Notes: generated by a model from the letters alone, not told the origin. Counted from the first letter of the stretch, positions 37,840-50,380 are shown. The stretch is DNA of 64,000 nt from Mugil cephalus (GCF_022458985.1 NC_061785.1:1543816-1607815); one strand, 5' to 3'. Numbers and translations are program-made.

Positions 37840-39302
37840 AGCTGAAGACCTGGTGTTGATATCTCTCTTTTCTGTCCTCTGTCCTCTAGCCCCAAGTAAT
37901 CACTAGGATTAAAAAGAAAAAAATAGTGCTGTCAAATGATTAAACACTTCGATCTGATTAATCTCAGAGTTTCTGTGAATTAATTTGCGATTAGTCTTGA
38001 TTAAATATCAGTCATTTTTAATCTCTACTGATGCATTTCATTTTTCGTGGGCAGACTCCGGAAAGAAGGGAATATACCTGCAACTAATCTGTTCATTAAA
38101 CATATCTCAACAACTTTTTGTGTCTTTTTTTGTCCCTACTAACTTGTTGACATTGTCCAACGAGAGGAGAGCTGACCGCTTCTTATTTCCAATGTTGCTG
38201 CAACTGAGAACAGTCTTTCCCAGTGAACAGTGGTTGCAGGAGTGGACACATATTTGCAGCCATCATGTCCAGCTTGCCTTTGTCTTGGTTTGTCTTGGTT
38301 TGTCTCCAGCTGTTAGCCGTGTTAGCCCAAGTGCTAGCAGAATGAAGTGCTAGTTTTGTCTTCAGCTCAGCTTTTTTTCTATCTTCTGACCACTACACAT
38401 ACTAGGACCTTCATCTGGGTCAGACCTTCCTCCAGGACCCAGTTCCTATTGAGTACGTTGTCTTTTCCAGTATTTATCCATCACCTTTATCACCGTTGTC
38501 TGTGGTTTGAATGGCAACAGGTAGACAGCTTAATAATTTACCTTCTGCCCTCTAGTGGAAGATGATTTAATTGTTTTGTCACTATATGTTGCAGCTATTG
38601 ATGAAACAAGACTAATTATTTGGAGTAAATAATGAACAATTAAATAAGAAACTGAACAATTTCCAACAGCGCAGTGGTTAAGAAACATTGGATCTAAGTC
38701 TTGACCTTCAACGAAAATACAAAAAGTGGGAACAAAGTGTTTGAGATCAGTTTTTCCACCAGCTCAGCAAATATTCTGGTTGCTTGTTGTCCACTGGTTA
38801 TTTTGTAAAGGTGTTGTCTCTGGAAATAAATCACCTTGTCATTGGTTTTTACTCTGCAGTAGCATTTGATTAAAACAAACTTTATTTATAAAATGCTTTT
38901 CATATGGATGTTACACAAAGTGCTTCCGAAACAAAATCAAGAAATGGGACATTCTTTTCTTTTCATTCATGGATCTATGAAAGAAAACAAACCATTTATT
39001 AATTAATTTCAATAAAAAACATTTGAACAGGAACCAGGCGATAGACTCCCTGTTCAGACCAGGTCAAAGTCCAGAGGGAGGATGAGAAACCAGCAGATGC
39101 TGTTGTTTCATTTGATCAAAGTCTCAACCCTCAAAGTAAAAATAAAAAGTTGTGGGAACCAATAGTTTGATGCCAGATGGAGATCAGTTTTTTTCCACCA
39201 GCTCAGCAAATATTCTTATCAGTCTGAACCAGACCTGGCTGATCTATAATGCCTCACAGCTCTCACATTTTGCATCACATCTCTTTCACCACAACCCTGA
39301 CA
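37840..39302. other. Region between mfap4 A and B, shared with the flanks of C and D
   Basis: About 37,926-38,000 is the end of a dispersed repeat with 'gctgtcaaatgattaaac...gattaatc' (hAT-like ends suspected). The phrase 'tgtctccagctgttagcc(g/c)tgttagc' at about 38,300 recurs at about 53,330 and 62,505. About 38,770-39,300 closely matches about 53,630-54,245 and 62,800-63,420, so this is the 5' flank common to mfap4 B, C and D. Confidence 0.65.
39245..39250 (+). promoter_or_regulatory. mfap4: TATA-like element of mfap4 B
   Basis: TATAAT in 'gatctataatgcc'. The copies before C and D read TATAAA in the same context, so B has a weakened box. Confidence 0.5.
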
Positions 39303-42300
39303 ATGAAGGTAAGTTGACAGCTTTATACTCTCAGTATTTATCAGGACATTTAAATCTCAACATGTTTAAGTAAAAACCTCCTCGCTTTAACTAGACTCTT
39401 GTTTACCCCTCAGAACTTGAATATTAAACTCACATAAATATCTAAAAAATGAATGAATATATGCAATGGTGGAAAATTAGTTTTAAGACACCCTTAAATT
39501 TTTACAGTCTCAAATATTATCATGAAATTTTGTGTGTTTCAGAAGGTGTGGCTGCATTAGACAGACACCAGCAAATACTAATTCTATTTATATTGTTTAT
39601 TCTTGATAGTTTCAATATGTCAGTTCTCAACATTGACGGTATCAAAGTCAACAAATAACAGAATGTGTTCAAAACTGAACAAAAACTAAATAAAACCATC
39701 ACATCATCAGATTAATATTCATTAGCAGCAGTAGAGCTGTAATCCTGGCTCCATGTTCCCCACCAGCCTTTCACACTGTTGAGGGATAATCTGGTCCTAT
39801 TCTTCAATTACTACTTTTGATTCCTCTAAATTCTTTGGTTTGCTCTTTGAAACAGAACTTTTGATAATTCACCACAGACGGGCTCATGTCCAGGTATTGA
39901 TCTGGCCAGACCTGGATCCTGCAGCCAGGTTCTACTGGTCCTGGATGTGTGTCAAGGGGCTTTATCTTGTTGAAACATCCAGTTTCAACCTTGAAAGAAC
40001 AGAGCATGTGCAGAAGGGATCATGTTGTTTTGAAGAACGGTTCAATATTTGTCAGAGTTCAATGTTCCATCACAGACAGTGAGATGAACGATACCAGCAG
40101 CACTCATGCATCAAAGCATGATGCTGCCTCCACCATATCTGACAGTACCTACTGTCCATGCTGGAGATGATGCTTGGCCTGGCCTTCTGCGTAGCCTCAC
40201 ATTAACAGGAGGAAGATAAAGCTAGAAACTGGACTCATCTGACCACAGAATCTTCTTCCAGGTCCTCACTATCCAATTCTTGTGTTCTTGGGGCTAACCT
40301 CTGTCTCTCATTAATCAGGGGCTTCTTGACAGCCTTGTAGGACCTTAAACCATGATCAAAAAGTCCACCATGTACAGTAAGGCTGGAAGACTGGATATTA
40401 ATTTGGTTTGACCACTGCTGTTGGAGCTCCTGTGATGTCATTCAGTGGTTTTCCCTGCACATGTGGATCAGGATGAGGTCATATGTTGCTGTAGAAACCC
40501 TTGGACGCCCACATGTTGGTTTGTCGTCCAGCTGTTGGTCTGTCTGTATTTCTACAGAGTGGATCCAACACATGAAGGACTGCATCTGTACTTCCTGGTG
40601 ATTTGGAGGCAGCTGGACCATCCTGGCTGAGAATCTGGATCTTCAGACGTGTTTCCTGCGTTAGGTTCCTTGTTTTAGACATTTTAGTCTCTGAAGAACT
40701 TTCAGATATTCTGGCTTTATATAGACATGAAGCACAGCAACAGTGTCTTTTAATGAAAAAACAAACAAACAAAAAAAAAAAAACATGGCCTTCATTTGTG
40801 GATATTAGTGCACACAGATTTGAAGCCACAGTCCACAAAGTCTTTAAATGGGAGTGATCTTAGAGAGTGATTGGAGTTTACTGCCTCAGCCAATGCTACT
40901 CCCGGAGAAGTCCTATCACATAACTGATCTTAACTCATGATGAGCGAAGGTCTGGGCTCTTTGCCAAAAATACAAATCACACTGAAGCAAAAAAACTGGC
41001 ACTTGTCCAACTCACTGTGAAAAGTCTCTGGATTGGGGATCTGAACATCCATACTTACTGGCTGGAATTAGGCTCAGAGAGGGACCCCCACTCAGCTAGC
41101 TGCCAAGATGTCTCTGTTGCCTGGCAAGTTAAATTCAGATGATTATTAAACAACACTCTGAACACTCCTCTCCCTCCCCTCTGCCGCGCCTCTTTTAACG
41201 CACCAGACCTTGTGGGACTACCCAGGATCGGTCTGGGTCAGGGTAGGCTGCAGGACAGTAGTGTGCGGACGGTTGGCGGTGGATGGGGGGTGTGGGGGGT
41301 GTGGGGGCCCGTCTGGCCGTTCTGGCTTGTGCTCCCTTGGTCAGTCTGGGGGGCGTTCGCCGTCGGTCGCTATGTGTGCCGGGGTATGGCTTGCCCCGTG
41401 GCTACGGTGATTCTCTGGTCTCGTTACCCATGTGCCCCACACTGGGGTGGAGGTTCTCGGGGGCTGGGGCTTCTGACCTGACTCTGGGCCCTGGTAATGG
41501 TCTCACTCATATTTAGGGAATGCCCACATGCATCTGTGTTGTCACCTGCCAGCCCATGCTGGATCACATCAATAAGAATTGATGAGTCCCAGCTAATAAG
41601 GGCTGGACTGTTCTTTCACTCTATCACTACGTGCCCTATCCCAGACTCCTCTCCTCTTTTGGGACACCCTTAGCCCCTGGACTCTCTCATCTCTCCAGAG
41701 ATCTACACAGCACCCCCCTGTATCCAGTCAAACCTGAGTGAGGTGATTTGGGAAGCACAGGGCCCTACACACCACTTGTTCCTACCAGCACCACATGCCT
41801 CTCTTCCACTGTCCATCCTTCCACATCTTCTCTGTCCTTTGTTCTCCCCCTCTATTCACTGAGGTGTAACTCACGCACTAAAGTAACAAAATAATATTGA
41901 GCTGCAAGAATGTAACTGCATTAATCTCATATAATGTTGACACCCTGTGATGTTTAACTTTGCAGACAAAAAAAAAACAACACTCTGATCATTTGATCAT
42001 GTTGGCTGAGTGCATCTTGGGTGAACAGGGCACGGCTCACAAGGTCTGCTGGGTCCATGTGGCCAGATTGTTCTGTTACGGAAGTAGATGCCAAAGCTGG
42101 ACCCAAAGTGCAGAAACAGACACACAGGGCAGATTAAAGGGTTTATTAGGAACAAAAAGACAAAAGGAAAAAACTTAGGCAGGATGCTGGGGTTGATAGC
42201 GCCTGGGGTATGGGACGGGTGAGGCCAGACAGGATTGGGGACAGAAGGCCGGTTGAAACAAAAGGGAACAGGTCTACTAAAACAAAGGGAAACATTTGGA

Positions 42301-45300
42301 TTCGTCATTATTTATAGGGTAATACGCTGTTGTGTGCCTTGCTCAGCCCCATGAGATCAAACTGAGCTGAATGTGGCCCCTGAATTAACATGAGTTTGAC
42401 TCTATATTTGGTGTTAGACTGTTGATTAAATAAAATAAACTTAAGTCTCTTCAGTTCCAGCTGCTGCCAGGACTCCTCGTCCTCCTGATTCCACTGTTGA
42501 CGAGTGGCTTAGAACTCCCTGTGGACTGTGGTGAGATCTATAACAATGACAACAACCGAACGAGTGGAGTGTACACCATCTATCCCATCGGATCCAAAAT
42601 GGAAATGGAAATGGATGACAGAGAGAGAAGTGAAAGAACAGTGAGAGGCTGTTGTATTTCTGCCACTAGTTTTTAACACTTAAGCCTGAGATGACATAGA
42701 AATAATCAGTTTTGGAACGGCTCAGCTGTTTTTAAATTTAGAAACTTTTTGACATTTTTGAATTCTTTTATTCATTAATACACAGGACTAGATGTTACAA
42801 TCCCTTGTGCCATGATCTAAGGCAAAACTCCTTCAGAAGCCCAGTCCAAGTGGAGAACCGACCAGCAGACCAGTGGTCAGCCAATAACTAGCCTAGCCAG
42901 CAGCAGTAGGTAATAAAGATGATGGGAGATGCAACTACACTTCCAACCAAACATCTCTTCCTTCTGCTTATATCAGAAATAAGATACAATAAGCCTAGCC
43001 ACAGAAATTAAACACTATAAAACACCAACTAATTAGCCTAGCCAGCAGCAGTAGGTAATAGAAATGATGGGACATGCGACTATGCTTCAACCAACAATTC
43101 AATCATCAATTCCTCCCCTCTGCCAAGATGAGAAGTTACACGAAAGAAAACTCAAGCAAACAAACCTATGCAACAGTAGACAGTGTGACGTGTGCCGCAC
43201 ATCATTGGGGTTTTCAGGTGGTCACCTCCCTTCACCGATGTTTCGTTAAGTTAGGCCCACAACACCTCAAGAAGGCTTAACAGTGAGCTCCAGCGTCCCG
43301 GAGTCACCCCCCTCAATGCAGCCACCATGCCACCATGTGCCTTTCAACTGACAGATGAGATTAATCTAACTACAACTGCTACCTATTAACAGTACACAGC
43401 TAGCCTTACCTTTAGCATGTCTCCTAGCCCAGCTGATTCCTCCGTAGCCACAACCGGACTTCTTCGCAACCTCGCTCCGCTGTAGGACTTTCTTACAGAA
43501 CCTTGTTCTTCTGTGAGCCAACTCACACAGAGAGCAATGGGATTCTATCCTGAATCTCAGGTCTGTCTTCCCCTCCTGACAAATAATAGTATCTCTTCTA
43601 CATGAGAACTTGCGTCAATCGTTTCCATTGCGCGCTAAGCTTTCACACCTGTTGTGACACCAGGGTATCTCTTGTAGATTAACCTACACTACAAAGTGGC
43701 TAAGCGTACTACACAAGACAAGTGGGCAGCAGCATCCTCCTAACCACTGTTTAGTTGGAGAGACAGCACATCAAATGCCCAATAAATCTAATACCTGACA
43801 GCCTATCGTCACAGCTAGCTTCTCTCCATCAACACCATTAGCTTTTCTCCTAACTGACTCGTCGCTGTCAGTCTTTTCCAACCCTGTCCTTGCTTATCAA
43901 CCTGGATGCTTGCCTGAGGTGCATCTCCCTTGCATCTTACCTATGAATTTCTTCACATACCATCTTCCTCAATGTGGTACGCCTTCAACCTGTACACAGT
44001 CCCCTTGAAGATAATTAAGAACCTGATAATGTAATAACCTCAATAATGTAATAAAAATTTCACTTGAGGGGATTGAAAATATAATAAAACCTGATATTGT
44101 AATAACTTCCAATAATGTAATAAAGTGCATTTCCCAATAAAGTAATATACTCTTAACCAATAATGTAATTAAATATTACATTATCAGGTTAGCCTTCATT
44201 TCAATGGACCTGATAATGTAATAATACTCCAATAAAGTTATAATTTAACAGAAGATTACTTGGTTTCAAGTGGTGTGTTCAAGGTTATATTTATCTGTAA
44301 GCAACACAAGCTCCAGAGCGCCACCAACAGGGCAAAGTTGGACATGCATGAATGGTTAACTTTGACCCTTTCATCCGCTTTCACAAACGATGTATCACAG
44401 GATATATTCTATATTTACTTCAATCAGTCTATCTTCTAAATCATGGAGGACAAATGAAGCTTTAGTTAGTGAAGTCTATTTGCTATTGGATTATGTATTC
44501 TACACCAGTTCAGTATATCGCCACTAGATGGAGCTCTGTTCTACCTCAAAGCTACTTCTACATACAGTTTTTCTGGCTTGGATCACACAACCTTAAGCAA
44601 ATGAGGAGATATTGGCATTCTAATGTTAATGATACTTAATAAAATACATATTTTTGGCAGCAAGGCCGGTTGAGACCATGTGTGGTTAAAATCCACACAT
44701 GTGAAGACAAAGCAGTTTAAACACAGCGCCCCCGAGGTCAAAGGTCGCACTTTTTTTTGTGATATCCCCAGGATGATGTCAGGAATCTATGGACCATGTT
44801 TTGCAGCCATGCTGTCATATTTGGTTGGCCGTCACAGCCAAGCTGTTTTTAAATTTGAGAAGAATCTGTTTGACACATTTGTTCAGCTTGGTCTGAAGAT
44901 CATACGCTGAGTTTCACTAAGATTGGACAGAATGCGTGTCCCCCTAGAGGTCAAAGATCACCAGATGTTTTGGGTGTCCCCAGGATGATGTCATGAGTTT
45001 ATATACCAAGTTTGGTTGAGATATGTTAAAGAGTCATGTTAAAGTCACGTCAGAAATGAAGTAGAACTTAAGGTGTGAGAGTCTTTCCATCTTGTTCCTG
45101 AATCTGGATCATGTCTCTAAGTCTCCAACGATGTGTTCCTGGTTCTGGTCCAGTGGTAGGTAGAGATCCATCAGAGACAGCAGCTGATACAGTATTCTAC
45201 TGACCACATGGTGGCGTTGCTGCTCATTTACAGATCAGATCTCCAGTTCTGGCTGGGGACACATATGGAGACATATTTGAATTAATACCAGACATATTTT

Positions 45301-46938
45301 GATGTTTAATTCCATACTTGTGTTTGTGTGTAGGTGTACTGTGACATGGACTCTCTGGGAGGACATTGGACGGTGAGTTTTTAACTCCTCTTTGATATGA
45401 TCAAGCTACTTCTGTTACCTGTCTGCTCTCCTACCAACAAATCATTCTTAGTCACAGATGTTGTTTCTTCTCAGTCTGGAGCTTTACATTTTTAAATGAA
45501 ACTTATCCAGAAACATCTGATGCACCAGTTTTTGAGTGCTTACAAAAGCAGCTGATTCTTTAATGTGACAACATTTTGACTTTTGGATGTAGTCGACCTC
45601 CTTCCCGTCCCCCCACAGGTGTTCCAGAGGAGGATGGATGGCTCGGTCAACTTCTACAGGCCCTGGGATCACTACAAGCTGGGCTTTGGTAGCGGTGCTG
45701 GAGAATACTGGCTCGGTGAGACATGATAAAGAATCAAACATCAGACTCTGGTTTGATGTCACGGACACAGGTCCATAAAGATTTCTGTTTGTCTTTAGGT
45801 CTCGAAAATATCTTCCAACTCACACTGAGGAAAAAGTATGAGCTGTTGGTAGATATGGAGGATTTCAGTGGAAACAAGGTGTACGCTCGTTACTCCTCGT
45901 TTTCCATCGACCCAGAATCCTACGGATACACACTGAGAGTGTCTGGATTCACAGATGGAGGGGCAGGTGGGTAAATACACAATAACAACACAACAGAACC
46001 AGTTGAGTTGTGAGATGTTGGTGGTTTCCTCACGAATCAAATCAAACTTTATTGATATTGCATGCGGAGACAAACGTAACACAAAGTGCTTCAGGGATAA
46101 AAACATAAAACCTTGCAAGAAACAAAACAAGAACAAGCTCATGCCATTTTCTTTCAGAGTTCACTGGTAGAATTCACAGTTCATTGGTCCATCAATGATG
46201 AGCAGATGCAGCAGAACAGGCCCAAACCAGGACATTAGCGCCCCCATGTTTCATGGAGGGATGAGGTTCTGATGCTGGAATGCAGTGTTGGTTCATCTCC
46301 AAACATGACAATGCCCAAACATTTAAACCAAACTATTATACTCTGGTCTCATCTGTTCACTAAACATTGTCCCAAATGTTCTTTTTGGACAGAGACCAGT
46401 GTCTTTGGTTGTTGAGTGGATTCATCAACATTAACATCAGCCAATGAGAGAGAGGCCTTTAGCTGCTTAGAAGTTCCATTGTCTCTGATCTCCATCAGAA
46501 TAGAACTGCACCCATTAACTTAGAATGAGAAGTCTTCTCCAGTGTCCCAGTGTTTAGTCACAGTTAATCATGATGATCTGCAAAGAGTAGATGCTCAAAG
46601 GGAACTTTGACTAAATGAAACCATGTGTTCGTATATTGTTGGCTGTAGACGAAGTTCAACTGTTTCTTCTACATGTTTCTACAGGAGATGGCCTGAGTGA
46701 ACACAATGGACAGAAGTTCTCCACTTTGGACAAAGATCAGGACACCTGGCCTGGAAACTGTGCCAAATCATTTCTGGGGGCGTTCTGGTACAGTGCTTGT
46801 CACACTGCAAACCCCAATGGAGTTTATCGCTGGGGAGCAGACGGTACTCTGCTTGGTGTTGGAGTGGAGTGGAAACTCTGGAAGGGTCATGACTACTCCC
46901 TGAAGTCCATCAGCATGAAGATCCGTCCTGTGCAGTAA
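39303..46938 (+). CDS. mfap4: mfap4-like B: fibrinogen-domain glycoprotein with altered exon 2
   Basis: Exons: 39303-39308 (ATG AAG), 42455-42640, 45334-45372, 45619-45715, 45799-45966 and 46685-46938; 750 bp, 249 residues, in phase. The signal region is [17 protein letters not shown], then [14 protein letters not shown] and GVYTIYPIG. Where copy C ends exon 2 with GYTSGVQ, B reads [17 protein letters not shown] before a new GT donor, giving 21 extra bases of unrelated, charged sequence without loss of phase. The fibrinogen domain then follows normally ([72 protein letters not shown]). Introns 1 and 2 are long (3.1 and 2.7 kb) and full of repeats. AATAAA at 47083. Confidence 0.82.
39465..40850 (-). 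mobile_element. Degenerate Tc1-like element in mfap4 B intron 1
   Basis: Minus-strand frame from 40,681 begins [20 protein letters not shown], the helix-turn-helix start of a Tc1 transposase. Further along, antisense fragments fit transposase ('gatgctgcctccaccat', 'ctcatctgaccacagaatc'). The left edge has 'tgcaatggtggaaaattag', a typical Tc1 terminal motif. No intact frame; old. Confidence 0.6.
41205..41977 (+). mobile_element. L1-type LINE 3' UTR with poly-A tail
   Basis: GC-rich, G-runs-rich sequence ('tgggggcccgtctggccg', 'ggggctggggcttctgacc') followed by C-rich text and ending 'gttgacaccctgtgatg...aaaaaaaaac'. This resembles the 3' end of fish L1-like elements. The long open frames in the G-rich part are compositional. 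No reverse transcriptase is attached here. Confidence 0.5.
41978..42430. other. Unassigned part of mfap4 B intron 1
   Basis: 'ggacccaaagtgcagaaacagacacacagg...tttattaggaac' resembles the terminal part of a dispersed fish repeat, but I cannot name the family. No gene seen. Confidence 0.35.
42780..43080 (-). repeat. Inverted copy of the repeat at 24,195-24,720
   Basis: 'gcctagccagcagcagtaggtaata' occurs twice (about 42,890 and 43,033), the inverse of the doubled phrase in the NLR intron. Confidence 0.55.
43081..44019. other. Unassigned repeat-like stretch in mfap4 B intron 2
   Basis: C/T-rich sequence without a surviving frame. It differs in composition from the surrounding AT-rich intron and is absent from the matching intron of copy C, so it is an insertion of unknown type. 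Confidence 0.35.
44020..44190. mobile_element. 171-bp fold-back MITE-like element
   Basis: It starts AACCTGATAATGTAAT and ends with its inverse (ATTACATTATCAGGTT with one small offset). The interior repeats 'aataatgtaataa' several times. A further partial copy of the same end begins at about 44,210. Non-coding; superfamily not determined. Confidence 0.6.
44690..45060 (+). repeat. Internally repeated dispersed element in mfap4 B intron 2
   Basis: Two tandem relatives of 'gaggtcaaaggtc...ccccaggatgatgtca' occur at about 44,730-44,790 and 44,948-45,000. This matches a style of repeat widespread in fish introns. Non-coding. Confidence 0.4.
46170..46520 (-). repeat. Decayed Tc1-like remnant in mfap4 B intron 5
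   Basis: Phrases such as 'tactctggtctcatctgttcac' and 'gcccaaaccaggacattagc' are typical antisense Tc1 text. The same block lies at about 57,040-57,390 in copy C, so it predates the B/C duplication. Confidence 0.45.
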
Positions 46939-47199
46939 ATCTCCAGGATAAACTTTATTTCTTTTCTTCCCCTCATTTATTATGTCATTTCATATGTGTG
47001 ATTAGAATGAGATTAAAATTAAACCTGAAACAAGGGACCTACCGTTTCTGGAAGACCCAGACTCAGGTTGATTTTAAGTGTTAATAAAACTCTAATTAAT
47101 AAAAATCAGTAGCTTGAGTGTGAGGGTTGGTTGGTTTTCTCTTTACACTCAGTCTGCTTTTGTAACCAAACTGTTTTGTTTCTGCTTAGAATCATCATT

Positions 47200-47830
47200 T
47201 GTGGTCAATGTTTATACTAATACTCATATTACACAAAGCCATAAGGCGATAAGCTCTACCCCCTCCATGTTAGTGGGAGGGGATTGGGCCAATCTTATCT
47301 CATCTCCTAGCACTGTTTATCTTCACTAGGGTCGCGGGGGTTGCTGGAGCCTATCATTGGGCGAGAGGCTGGGTTCACCCTGGACAGGTCGCCGGCCTAT
47401 CTCAGGGCTAACACAGAGACAAACAACCATTCACACTAACATGCACACCTAGGGTCAATTTAGAGTCACCAATTAGCCTAACGAGCATGTCTTTGGAGGT
47501 GGGAGGAAATCGGAGTACCTGGAGAAAACCCACGCAGACACAGGGAGAACATGCAAACTGCACCCAGAGAGGCCTCAAACCTGGACCTTCTCACTGGGAG
47601 GCATCAGTGCCAACTACCAAACCTCTGTGCCGCCAGCTTGGGCCAAACTAAAACACTAAAATACACGGCAAATGATTTATTTTTTTCAAGGATGGTTTCA
47701 GTCATTTTAGGTAGTTAATATAATATTGATGAATGTTTAAGCGTCAGTTTCTTTGGTTAAGTCAGGATGTGACATCATGGTGACCACCAGCTGCCATGCC
47801 AACCGCTCCATATAGAGACAATGGTAGAAG
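47200..47830 (+). repeat. Dispersed repeat interrupted by a SINE
   Basis: 'taccccctccatgttagtggg' and 'gccaaactaaaacactaaaatac' flank a SINE insertion. The uninterrupted relative lies at about 59,100-59,290. Confidence 0.65.
47293..47637 (-). mobile_element. HE1-like tRNA-derived SINE with target duplication
   Basis: On the minus strand it opens 'ggcggcacagaggtttgg' (A-box-like tRNA head) and has 'ggtccaggtttgaggcc' (B-box-like). It continues with the body typical of fish HE1/DANA-type SINEs ('gtgggttttctccaggtac') and ends 'agcaacccccgcgaccctag...'. It is flanked by the 9-bp direct repeat TTGGGCCAA (47284-47292 and 47638-47646). Confidence 0.8.
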
Positions 47831-48185
47831 ATATTTTATATATAATTATAATACAACATTTCCTTCTAAAGCAAAGTGTAGTAATAATTAAATCAAAACA
47901 CCAGTGAGTCTGGAGGAAGTGTGGGCGGGGCAGAGTCAGTTCTACAGGTGAAATTACGGAGTGTTGCTCCCACCCCTATAAGCTATTGCACAAAATATAT
48001 TGATGAAACCAGTAAGAGAGAATTTAATAAATAAAGAGTGCACAAAAAAGGAACTATACTAGAGAAATCTCAGTATATTAAACACTATGTAGCCTTATTC
48101 AACAGCACACATAGAACATATAGTATTTGTTTGTTTGGAAGCAACACCTAAATGCTTTCATGTATGACACCAAATTTGTGCTTTC

Positions 48186-48400
48186 TTGATTTTCAAATTT
48201 GACTTGAATTATAGCCAACAGAATACTGACGCCCACAAGATGGGTGGTGGCCCACCACTCTCTCTCATAGAAACTGAAGAGATGGACCTCAGTCAGAGCC
48301 GTGGGCGACCTGTTGCTGAGAGCATCTCTGGGGAGGAGCTCATTGGGCCCCGCCATCCCTCAGGACACAGAGGCTCACATAAGAACTTAGTTATCTAAAT
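48186..48400 (+). mobile_element. Fragment resembling a Harbinger-associated SANT/Myb-like protein
   Basis: The frame reads HKMGGGPPLSLIETEEMDLS, then QSRGRPVAESISG. This resembles the 'KTGGGPP...NRGRPxxEGI' segment of Myb/SANT-like proteins carried by PIF/Harbinger transposons in fish. Only this short piece is present. Recognition is from memory. Confidence 0.4.
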
Positions 48401-50221
48401 TAATAGCATGTGTACATTCATCCCTTCACTAGTGTTGGCTCAGTAAAAGACATCATTTCATCTTAGACACAGTTTTCTTGTGGGACAAGGCTACAGCTCT
48501 TTTAAATTGACTGCTGCTGCTTTTCCAGATTCTTACTTGTTCTTCAGATATTATAATCTAATATCATGACCTGTTTTAAGGTGACCCGCAGTTATGTTTT
48601 TAGCAGCTGCTGATGATATAATGTGTCTGGTGGAGCCTTCAGACCTAATAAACCTCCATGCTTTCATAAGTAATAGTCCACAGATTTTTAATAATGGGTA
48701 TAACACATTAGTATAACACAAAAGTTCTGTTTCATTACAGGATGATGAAAACACCTCACCAGCTCCCACAGAAATGAGATGAAGAGAGGCCTGTTGAGAT
48801 TTACACCTTTTTTTTTTTTAAATTTAACATCTAATAGTTGATGGTGCACCTCTTCAGCTCTTCCATCTTGCCCGTCTCGCCCGGGGAGGTCAGGATCATG
48901 AGCTGGATCAGGTGTGTGGTGACTATTCAAGAAACAAAACTTATTAGTCACCTGCAGATGGTGGCTTGAGAAGGATCTTAACTCGATTTCAGAGTTGGTT
49001 TCTTTGGGCGATGTTCCCATTTATTGTCACAAAAAAGTAAAGGTAGGTTAACAAAACAGAAATTACCAGGTTGCTTGCTGTTTCTCTGGCTGTCTGTAAG
49101 AACTGTGACCTTTCCCACCACCATCCAACTCAGACTAATCATCTCCTGATCCCAAACAGCTGGGCAGCTGCTGGGTGTCAAGAAAGCAAAACTGAAACAA
49201 CACTACACCCTTGTGGTTAAAAGGTAAAATACACGCACAACATGAATGGTTCCTACACACCAGCCCCAGAAAAAAAAAATATACGTTTCAAAAGGAGCAA
49301 CAAAGGGTGTGTGTGTGTGCAAATATTCTTTCTTTCAGAAGTCAATGTCCATGACATGTCTCCAATAACATGCAGAGCTTTGTGACAGGCCTCTCCAGAA
49401 AGCCTGTCTTGGTCTTAAGCTGAACTTGGTCACTTTACACATCAGCCTTGAACTTTGTGGAGCAGAAGGGTCCATGATAATAACAATGTCATCCACAGAA
49501 CAAATTCCTCCGTGGCTTTGTCCATCTTTGTCTTGCAGCAGTAGAAGGTACTCCCTTAACCGTCGCTTCCAAAATAAATCTGACAGGTACTGCACCCATC
49601 TCCATCTTTGTTTGATGTACATGCCATTCTCATCAAAAAGTCCAGGCCTTCAACAGAAGAATGTGGTTGGGTGTAAGTGTTTTCAGGTCATTAGGGTCAT
49701 CAGACAGTTTAGTTATTGGGCGACTGTTAAGAATGGCTTCAATCTCAAAGAATAGTACAAAAGCTCTCATCATCCACAGTTTGCTGTTTGAAAATGAAAT
49801 ACAGCACCTTTCTTATGAGGTGTATGGTCCTCTCCCATGTTCCACCTATGCTATTCCTCTTCTTGCCAAAGCACTTTGTATTTTGTTGTGATCCAGGGCT
49901 CTAAGAGCCCTTAGCTCTCTTTCAGCTCCAACAAAATTGGTACTGTTGTCTGATCTGAGGCTGGAGACTTGCCCACATCCACACATGAACTGTGGAATGG
50001 CATTTATGCATGAATCTGTTGTAAGTGAGTGGGCTGCTTCAAGGTGTACTGCTCGACTAGTCATGCATGTGAAGATCACGCCATACCTTTTGACCAAGAA
50101 GCGACCTCTTTTGATGCCAATAGGGCTGAAATAATCTATGGCTACATTAGTAAAGGGGGCAAGTCTGGCAGGACTCTTTCAGCTGGAAGGTCAGACATTT
50201 TCTGTCACAAACTGTCTCCCA

Positions 50222-50380
50222 TGGATAAGGAGAGCGCATTTTGAGAAACATAAAGAGGCTGGAGGTTTAGCATTACCAAGTTTTCTACAATATTATTTTT
50301 CAGCTAATATTTATAAATTGTTACACTGAGTCTCTGCATTTTATGAGGGGGGGTGGACCTGTATGGATTGAAATAGAACA
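50222..50380 (+). mobile_element. L1-type LINE fragment 1 inside the BEL/Pao fossil
   Basis: Reads KHKEAGGLALPSFLQYYFSA, the 'GGLALPNF..YY.A' motif after the reverse transcriptase of L1-like ORF2. It lies opposite in strand to the fossil around it. Confidence 0.65.

Noticed and set aside
41210-41516. Overlapping Gly/Val-rich open frames
   Set aside because: G-rich LINE 3' UTR composition keeps three frames open; no homology and no start context.
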